This document shows, one piece after another, positions 56,601 through 64,000 of a stretch of DNA of 64,000 nt (position 1 is the first letter of the stretch; each line of letters starts with the position of its first letter). The notes under the pieces are model-generated. The model had not been told where the DNA came from. It saw nothing but the letters and a program-made list of their open reading frames with translations, and did not search any database. The translations under genes were made by a program, and so were the position numbers. Location: NCBI RefSeq assembly GCF_012220205.1, contig NZ_CP047225.1, positions 186,001-250,000 on the forward strand, in the 5' to 3' direction. This DNA comes from Mycoplasmopsis gallinacea. Its GTDB lineage: Bacteria; Bacillota_I; Bacilli_A; Mycoplasmatales; Metamycoplasmataceae.

Positions 56601-59600
56601 AACTAAAGCTTTATTTAAACAATTTATAAGTTCTTCTAATAGTGTTAATAGTTTAAATAACATTGATAATCAAATTAATGAATTCTTGTTGAGCTATCAA
56701 AAACTTCAAAACATTTCTTCTGCAAATTCACACATATACAACGTGCTTGCAGACTCATTTAAAAATTTAAATACTGATAACTTTGATAAATATAAAGTGT
56801 TGTTCAAAAACATCAATGACACTTCTGATTTTATAAATAAATTTAAAGAAATTTTAGTTTCACTTAAAAAAGCTCAAAACAATTTCTCTGAAATTTCAAA
56901 TCATAGTGAATTAAAAAATGAATTCTTTAATTTTGTAAATCAAATCGATTCACTTCTTGCATCTTCACATAAAATTGATCAAGATTTAATTAATTCAACG
57001 ACACAGCAAATTAGTACTTTTGTGACTAATTTACAGATCAAAGAAGCTAGAATGAACTTTGAAAATGAGTTAAATTTACTTAACGAATTTAAAAATCAAT
57101 TAGTTAACTCTAAAGGTGAATCAAATCCGGTTGTTATGAAAATCAATAATAAAATTAGTGAATTTAATAACAATGTTGCTTCAAACACAAAAGAAGTTTA
57201 TGAAAATCAAATTCCACTTGTCAAAAGCTTTTTGACACAAATGCAGCTTGAAAATAGCTTAAATGATCTTGATAGAACAATTACTAAAGCTCAAGAATTT
57301 ATTAATAATAATCAAAACCAAACAAATGAATCAATTAACAATTTAAGAGCTTTAGTTGCTGAAATTGATTCTCAAAAATCTTCATATAACTCTTTTGAAA
57401 CAGTTGAACAAAAAAATGAATACCTAAAAAGTAGCATCGAACAAACAAGAAGAGATGTTGCTTTTACTAAGTATCAAAACTTAAAAGAAAAAGTTGATGT
57501 TTCACTTGTAAATTTCAAAGATAAATATGCTAATAATTCTGAAGCAACTTTTGTCACTGAACTAGAACAATTCTTAGCTGATATAGACTTAAAAATTCAA
57601 AACAACCCTTCGATTGAGCAAATTATTTCTAATACCAATTTACTTAATCAAAAGTACAATTGAGCATTAGAGCAAGACATTTTACTTACTCAAAAAGGCG
57701 ATGAAAAAAACAAAAACTTATCAATTTTAAACCTTTTAATCAGCAAAAATGAAGAGCTTCTTGCTCAAATGAAAACCTTTAGCAACTTAAATTCAAATTC
57801 TTCTACATATGAGTCAAACATTAATAATATTAAAAATAATTTATCTAGCGCATCTAATGAAGATCTTAAGCAATATATAAATGATTTAAATGTTCAGTAT
57901 GCTTCAAATGAAATATTCATTTTAACTGAAATAATTGACCAATGAATCCAAAAATTGAGTGATAAAGAAATAAGCCTTACTTCTAAATTCACACAAGAAG
58001 ATGCTATTGTTAAAAAAATAAGTTCAAAAATTGCTAACTTAAATAATTTAAAATCAAATTCAAATAAAGAAGAAATTTCAAATGCTTTAGATGTTCTCCC
58101 GACATTTGAGACTGAAATTAATAATTTGGAAAACGCTAAAGATCAAGCTTTAAGCAACTTTAATCAAGAACTTTTAGCGATTGAAAAACTAGCAGAGAAA
58201 ATTAATCCAAACAACAACTTTATTAGCGAGCAGTTAGTTTCTCTTCACGGAAAATTCACTGATCTTAAAAACAAAGTAAAAGTTAAAGATGAATTAGAAA
58301 TTACAAGAGAAATTTCTAATTTACAAAATTGAAAAGCTAATGTATCCCTTCTTATAAAACAATCTAGCTTACAGAAAACTCTAAATAAAGTAAATGAACA
58401 ATTGCACTTGATTTCATCACAATACACAAATATTGAAATGTTTGTCTCTGAAATTAGAGAAAAATTAGAACAGATTGCATCTAGCTCATTTGTTATTAAT
58501 GTCAAAGAAAACTTAATTGATGAAAATAATTTAAAAGTAGTGAATTTAATTAGTGAAATCCAAAACAAAAGATTGCATCTTGAAGCTCAAAGAATCAAAA
58601 ATGAAGCTTTAAATAAATTTGAAGTTGAGCAAGAAAAAACTCTTGCACTTCTTGAACAATATAGAATTAAATTCCCTTATTTAAATAATTATCAAAATCA
58701 ACTTTCAGAGCTTCTTTCACAAATTAATTCAGAGCTTCCTGGATATTCGGGTGAAGCGCTTCTTGCAAAAGCGCAAGAATTAAAAAACGAAAATGATAAG
58801 CACAATGAAATTCAAATTAAAGAAGCTTTTAGAATTCAAAAAGAAAGAGCTAATGACATTTTAGAAAAACTTAAAACAGTTTCATATAATGCTTCTGATT
58901 TAAAAGATATTTATAATCAAAGTGTAAATACTACTAATTTATCAATAACTAAAACTAAAGAATTAACTAATTCCCTAGATAATTTAAGCACTAAATATGA
59001 GTCTGTTTATAAAGAATTAATTGCGAATAATGCTAAAAAACAAAGACAATTAAAAGTTGATGAAATTAAGCAAAAAATGCAAGAATTAGATCAAGTTATT
59101 TCAAATAACGAGATATATAGCTCACTTGTAAATGATGCACAATCACAAAATAATCAACTTCAGAATTGAAATTATGAACCTTTAAATGATTCAACTTTTG
59201 AAGAAGAATATAGAAATTGACAAACTGTTTTTGAACAATTAGAAGACAAGAAAACTCAAATACATGCTGAGCATCAAAAACAAGTTCAAAAAGCAAAAGA
59301 AAGATTAAATGCTGTTTTAAATGAGTTTCAAGATATCTTTACTTCTCACAATACAAGTGTTGAAGATGAAATTAAAAAACCTTTTATTGTTTACTTTAAA
59401 CAAGTAAATCTAATTAAAGATCAAATTTCGCTAAATAAATTAGAAACAGAAATTGAAACCGCAAAAGAAAGATTAAATGAACTAAAAGATAAAATTGAAT
59501 CTAGAAAAGTTTTAGAAAAAGAAGTTTCTGCATTAATTAATAAAATTAATCAACAATGATTTAGTAACAATAACTTTGTTGATTTAGATCGATACAAACA

Positions 59601-60582
59601 AAATTTCCGTGATTTTGCAACTCTAAATTACCAAAATATGCAAAAAGAAAGGCTTCAAGAAATTAAAACTGCTTTAATTTCATTTGAAAATTCTAATAGC
59701 AATAAAATAAATTCAATTATCACGTTTAGAAAAAGACTAGATGCTGATTTTAGATTGAATTTAAGTGAAGTAGATACTCTTTTAGAACATCTTTTAGGAT
59801 TTGAAAACTCTCCATTAATTGATAGCTTTAAAAAGTATGCAAATGATTTAAAAACAATTGATGTGTCGAAATTAACAAACCAACAATTTAACGAATTAAA
59901 CGTTATGGTTAAAAAAGAAATTGACAAAATTTATAATAACTTTACTAATAATAATGAAGCTAATAAACTTAAATTAATTAGCACAAATAAAGAGTTAATT
60001 AAAGGTGATAATTTATCTGAGTTCCAAAAAGAAAAATTCTCAGAAATTAACTCACCACAAAATGAGTTTATAAATATCCAAAAATTAAACAGTGATATAA
60101 ATGCTGTGAATCATGCGATTAGCAACTTACAAACTGATTCGTTAAATGATAAACAAATTGAATCCGAGAAAGAAAAAGCATCTCAAATTATTGATGCTGA
60201 AAAAGCTCAACAATTTACCCAAGAAAACAAAGATTTAAATAATTCAATGAAACAATTAAGAAAAGAATTAAGACTTCTTGATCAAAAAGTCCAAAATGGG
60301 AATTTAAATTCAACTGATCTTAAAAAATACCAATCTCTTAAAGGTGAAATTAACCTTGAACAAAATATGGATAACAATCAAGTTAAAGAAAAAATTAGAA
60401 AAATTAACCTATTTAAAGAACAATTAGGAATTGTTTCTCAAAATAGCTCTTCTACTTCAAAAAGTAATGCGCTAGCAATAACATTATCTGTTGTTTTAGG
60501 CTTACTTGTTCCTTTTGCTGGAGTTGGTCTTTTCTTCCTTAACAAAAAATTCGGATGAATTAAATTTAAAAATAGTAATTAA
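53623..60582 (+). CDS. Giant surface protein: PI-PLC-like head, long coiled-coil stalk, C-terminal anchor
   Basis: The continuous frame encodes 2319 residues. An N-terminal signal segment (MKWKNKINFLATAAIATTLF, no lipobox Cys) is followed by a phosphatidylinositol-specific phospholipase C X-domain-like head: LSIPGTHDSAMF with His71-Asp72, FFDIRIS with Asp109 and Arg111, and WINHGG with His120, i.e. both catalytic histidines, then NYPSETIIIRVKDE. A beta-rich part (residues 350-440) follows. From about 450 to 2270 it is Asn/Gln/Lys/Glu-rich, with repeated heptad-like segments and many interruptions. A final helix (LAITLSVVLGLLVPFAGVGL) and a basic tail anchor it. Lipase activity is inferred, not shown. 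TGA is Trp throughout. A terminator follows. Confidence 0.88.
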
Positions 60583-60589
60583 AAAAACG

Positions 60590-60622
60590 AATACACTTAA
60601 AAATAAGTGATATTCGTTTTTT
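60590..60622. terminator. Bidirectional terminator between the giant surface gene and tyrS
   Basis: ACGAATACACTT and AAGTGATATTCGT pair with one bulge. A-run and T-run flank it, so it serves both converging genes. Confidence 0.8.
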
Positions 60623-61857
60623 TATTTCTCTTTAATAAGATAAAAGTTCTTTTTGCCCACATTTAAAAATGCATATTTATTTTGGTATTCTGGAGAGTTT
60701 AAAATAAACTCTTCATTAATTGCTTCTCCATTGACTTTAATAGCTTTATTTTGAAGAAACTCTCTAGCTTCTCTTTTTGAGGATACAATTTTTTCAGCAA
60801 CTAATTGCTCAAATAAACTTTCGCCAAAGTGTAAATTAACTACTTTTAAATTATCTTCAAGTTCACTTAATTGATCAAGTGAAAGTGATTTTAAATCAAT
60901 GTTTTTATTAAATAAAACTTCGCTTGTTAATTGAGCTTTTTGAACTTCTTTTTCACCATGTAAATCTTTAATAATTTCAAATGCCAATACTTTTTGAGCA
61001 CTTCTTTGTGCTGGATTTTCTTTATGTTTTGTAATAACTACTTCAATTTCTTCGATTGAAAGGAATGTTAATCATTTAAGTAATTTCTCAACTTCTGAAT
61101 CAGGTTGATTTAATAAAAATTGATACATATCATATGGTTTTGTAGCTTGTTTATCGATTCACAAGTTTCCACCACCAGTTGATTTTCCAAATTTAACACC
61201 ATTTGAGTCGGTTAATAAATTAATTGTAAGACCTACAGCTTGGTGCTCATCACTAGTTTCTTTTGAAATAATTTCAAGTCCTGTTGTAATATTACCTCAT
61301 TGATCTGAGCCACCAAATTGAACTTTAACATTGTTATTTTTATAAAGTTGGTAAAAGTCTCATCCTTGGATTAATTGGTAAGCAAATTCAGTAAAGCTAA
61401 GTCCATTTTCAATTCTAGAAGCTACTGAATCTTTGTTAATCATATAACTAATATTTACAAGTTTTCCCACATCTCTTAAAAAGTGTAAAATGTTCATTTC
61501 TTTGTAAAATTCATAATTATCAACTACAGTAAGTCCAAATCTTTCAAGTTGTTCACGGATTTTGTTTTTGTTTCTTTGAAGTGTTTCTTCATCTAAAAGT
61601 GAACGTTCTGAATTTCTAAATGAAGGGTCTCCAATCATTCCAGTTGCTCCTCCAAGAACAGCTACTGCGTTTCAACCAAGTTTTTTAAAACGTAATAAGT
61701 TGGCAATTTGAATGTAATTTCCAAGGTGAAGGCTTTCTGCTGTCGGATCAAATCCACAGTAAACTCCGTCGTTTTCTTTTAAATTTTTAAATTTATATTC
61801 ATTAGAGATTTGTTTTAAAATACCTCTATTTCTTAGTTCATTTAAAATTTCTTGCAT
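60622..61857 (-). CDS. tyrS: Tyrosyl-tRNA synthetase
   Basis: The 411-residue class I enzyme charges tRNA-Tyr. The class I HIGH motif is HLGN in FDPTAESLHLGNYIQ, the tyrosine-binding region is GGATGMIGDPSFRNSER and QFGGSDQWGNITTGLEI, and the KMSKS equivalent is KFGKSTGG. An S4 RNA-binding domain ends the protein (IVSSKREAREFLQNKAIKVN). The length matches bacterial TyrS. The start overlaps the stop of the ytpR-like gene in TAATG, so the two form one operon. Confidence 0.97.
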
Positions 61858-62434
61858 TAGATTACAAAATCCTTTCCAATTTGCTCATTAGTACCGAAAA
61901 TGAGACCTTCTCCTTCAAGACCTAATGTTTTATAACCTGTAAGCATTCCTTCACTTTCAACATCCATAAGTTTACCAAGCACAACCGAATCACCTTTAAA
62001 AGTAAATGAACCAGGTTTTGCCATTACTAAAACTTTACCTTCAGTTGACTCTAAGGTGTTAGTTACAATTTGAATATCTCTAATTCCGTCAAAAACTGTA
62101 AGAATGAAAAGTTTTTCACTTTTTGGATGAACTTCTCTTTTTTGATTTGAACATATACAAATTTTGGATCATTATTAATTTTTAATCCGTTTTCGCTTGC
62201 ACATTGCTCTAAAAAACTTGCTTCTTCATCATTTAAAGAAAAAAGCAAATGATTGTTTGAGTTAGCAAAATGTTTGTTAAAAACATTAATTGAATTAACA
62301 TTATTTTCTTCATCAACAAAGAAAACCATATTGTTTTTTTCATCGATAATTTTTTTATTATTTTTGACTCTAGAATCAACAAAAACAACGCTATATTCTT
62401 GTGAATTTATCATTAAATTATTGGCTATTAACAT
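61857..62434 (-). pseudogene. tRNA-binding-domain protein (YtpR-like), frameshifted in an A-run
   Basis: The N-terminal half (MLIANNLMINSQEYSVVFVD) is read in one frame. Near 62130-62140 a run of six A on the minus strand breaks the frame. With seven A it would continue as KREVHPKSEKLFILTVFDGIR and end GTNEQIGKDFVI at 61857. The corrected 192-residue protein has the OB-fold tRNA-binding domain (EMAP-II/PheT-like; HP-SEKL and VMAKPGSFT, MLTGYKTLG). The run suggests a sequencing error, slippage or real loss. A divergent start lies 38 bases from degV. Confidence 0.75.
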
Positions 62435-62458
62435 AGTTTAATTTTATCAAATTTCAAA

Positions 62459-62464
62459 TATAAT
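62459..62464 (+). promoter_or_regulatory. -10 box of degV, probably leaderless
   Basis: TATAAT ends 7 bases before ATG 62472, again with no Shine-Dalgarno. Confidence 0.55.
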
Positions 62465-62471
62465 AAGAGAT

Positions 62472-63332
62472 ATGAAAAACACTATAATAATTCTTGATTC
62501 ATCATCTGGGCTTGATGCTCAAAAAGCTAAAGAAATCGGATTTGAATTCTTACCATTACAAGTAGATATTGATGGTACAACATATAAAGATGGTATCGAT
62601 ATTAAATCTGATAATCTTTTTAATATTTTTACACTTGATTCAAAGGTTGCAAAAACCAGTTCAACACCACTAGGGTATATTCAGAATCTATTTGAAAAAC
62701 TTAGTAACGAATATGAAAATGTAGTTTATTTTCCAATTTCTACACATCTTTCTAGCCAATATAAAATTGCTAAGAATTTAGAGAGTGAAATTAAAAACTT
62801 GCATGTTATTGAATCTCAAGACATTGCTTGTTTAATTACAATTAAAGCGTTTCGTTTAAAAGCGCTTCTTGAACAAGGAATGAACACAAAGCAAGCTGTT
62901 GCAGAAGTTCAAAAATGAGATGAAAACTTTGATGTTACTTTAATCCCTAAATATAATGATTATTTAGTTAAAGGTGGAAGATTACACCCTGCTGCTGCTG
63001 CTCTTGCTAAACTTTTTAAAATTGTTCCTCTTATCAAATTCGAAAAAGGACAACTTCTTAAAGAAGGTAAGGGAAGAGTATTTTTAAAAGCAGTTTTTAA
63101 TTCAATTGATGATAAAGCTTCAAAAGTTGATAATCTTAAAGATTATGATTTTATTTTACTTCATTCAAATAACTCAGAAATAAGTAAAGTAAAACAGTAC
63201 ATTCAAGAAAAATATAATTTAGATGTTTATACAGGAAATATCCCTTCTGTTGTTTCAATCCACACTGGCCCAGAAGCTATCGTTGTAATTTTAACTAAAA
63301 AGATTGCTCCTGAAGTTAAAGCAGTTTTATAA
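62472..63332 (+). CDS. DegV-family fatty-acid-binding protein (FakB-like)
   Basis: DegV/FakB proteins hold a fatty acid and present it to the kinase FakA for phosphorylation. The 286 residues contain ILDSSSGL at the start, the substrate-loop TSSTPLGYIQNLFEKL, ISTHLSSQYKIAKN, IIESQD-type LHVIESQDIACLI, KGGRLHPAAAALAKLFKIVPLI, and VVSIHTGPEAIVVI. These are the family's fatty-acid and carboxylate-contact regions. The FakA gene is not in the window. Its stop overlaps the next start in TAATG. Confidence 0.92.
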
Positions 63333-63734
63333 TGAAATTTGAAAAAACCTACACAATTAATACAATTGAACAATGAGAAGAGATTTTAAACGAAATTTTT
63401 CCTTTGATTCAGAAAACTCAAACTATTTTATTAGATGGTAATTTAGGAGCTGGAAAAAACAACTTTTGTAAAAATGCTTGGTAAAAAAATTGGCATTAAA
63501 CAAAACATTACTTCTCCTTCATTTTCATATATGAAAGATTATCCAGGATTAATTCATATTGATTTATATAACTACAAAGGTGATCTAGAAGAATTTGAGG
63601 ATTATTTTGAAGGAAATATCGTTGCAATTGAATGAGCTTCTTTAAAAAAAATCGATAGCTACTTTGATAGCTATATTCAAATACTTATAAATAATGATAA
63701 TAATATTCGTCAAGTGATAGTTAAGGAGAAATAA
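63332..63734 (+). pseudogene. tsaE: TsaE (tRNA threonylcarbamoyladenosine ATPase), frameshifted in the P-loop
   Basis: The frame begins MKFEKTYTINTIEQWEEIL and reaches the P-loop as GNLGAGK, then shifts: six A's near 63457-63463 produce NNFCKNAW and a stop. With five A's the text is GNLGAGKTTFVKMLGKKIGI, then SPSFSYMKDYPGLIHIDLYN and AIEWASLKKI, to TAA 63732-63734: a normal 133-residue TsaE. The extra base falls in a homopolymer. TsaE is normally essential in bacteria with t6A, so an error or slippage is likelier than loss. tsaB overlaps its stop in TAATG. Confidence 0.85.
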
Positions 63735-64000
63735 TGAATCTTTTTTTAGATACAGCAACTGAAGATTTTTGCTTAATTTTATTTGACGATAATTTCAATG
63801 TAATTGATAATGTTTTTATCGACGCTCAAAAGAAAAAAGTGGACTTAATTATTTCTTCAACTGAACAAATATTAGCTAAAAACAGTCTTAAAATTCAGGA
63901 TATAAAGGGTTTATATACAAATATTGGCCCTGGTTTTTTTACCGGAATTAGAAGTTCATTTATTTACTTTAGAACCATTGCTTTAATGCTTAAAACTCAC
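63734..64000 (+). CDS. tsaB: TsaB, tRNA threonylcarbamoyladenosine biosynthesis protein (partial)
   Basis: TsaB partners TsaD and TsaE to make t6A37. The first 89 residues are visible before the right edge: MNLFLDTATEDFCLILFDDN, then GLYTNIGPGFFTGIRSSF, which carries the family's GPGxFTGxR motif. AAGGAGAAAT lies just before the ATG. The gene continues beyond 64000. Confidence 0.93.
   Translation, partial: MNLFLDTATEDFCLILFDDNFNVIDNVFIDAQKKKVDLIISSTEQILAKNSLKIQDIKGLYTNIGPGFFTGIRSSFIYFRTIALMLKTH

Overview
The window comes from a mollicute, most probably a Mycoplasma/Mycoplasmopsis species of the hominis type. The DNA is very AT-rich, and dozens of conserved proteins (PolC, CdsA, Ffh, MalF, TyrS, TsaE and others) read through only if TGA codes for tryptophan. 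Lipoproteins with a lipobox, a 5S rRNA gene away from other rRNA genes, IS1634-like and IS1630/IS30-like elements and dense gene overlaps fit the same group. Species cannot be named from the sequence alone.

Layout. 1-5800: end of an unrecognised gene, then polC and cdsA on the minus strand. 5843-9245: a decayed membrane-protein gene split by a complete 1872-bp IS1634-family element. 9512-12545: a minus-strand restriction-modification operon in which an m5C and an m6A-type methyltransferase are fused in one protein, followed by an HNH endonuclease. 12741-14105: ffh. 14200-15700: IS debris and a decayed peptidase/membrane-protein cassette. 15785-39483: a large alpha-glucan island containing an amylase lipoprotein, a maltodextrin ABC transporter (binding lipoprotein, MalF with a giant coiled-coil N-terminus, MalG, MalK), a cytosolic amylase-like enzyme, a ROK sugar kinase, a GntR regulator, pullulanase, alpha-glucosidase, a GH65 phosphorylase and beta-phosphoglucomutase. 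An identical IS1634-family copy splits malF. 39600-40373: a second copy of the peptidase/membrane-protein cassette. 40512-45727: an ABC exporter-like pair and three related exported proteins. 45756-48457: an IS30-family element nested inside another. 48485-52166: an ECF S component, 5S rRNA, coaBC, coaX and a Cof-type HAD phosphatase. 52188-53525: a third IS30-family copy. 53623-60582: a 2319-residue surface protein with a PI-PLC-like head. 60622-64000: tyrS, ytpR (frameshifted), degV, tsaE (frameshifted) and the start of tsaB.

How the genes work together. The island forms a route in which extracellular glucan is trimmed by the surface amylase and maltodextrin is imported. Pullulanase, alpha-glucosidase and amylase shorten it in the cytosol. 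The GH65 enzyme phosphorolyses the disaccharide to beta-glucose-1-phosphate and glucose, and PgmB and the ROK kinase convert these to glucose-6-phosphate. GntR is the likely regulator.

The most unusual features are the two IS types with very different target duplications (253 and 84 bp for the IS1634 type; hairpins of 20-31 bp for the IS30 type, cut exactly between a terminator hairpin and its T-tract), the fused methyltransferase, the coiled-coil MalF, and the giant PI-PLC-headed surface protein. Several genes start only 6-8 bases after a perfect TATAAT, suggesting leaderless mRNAs.
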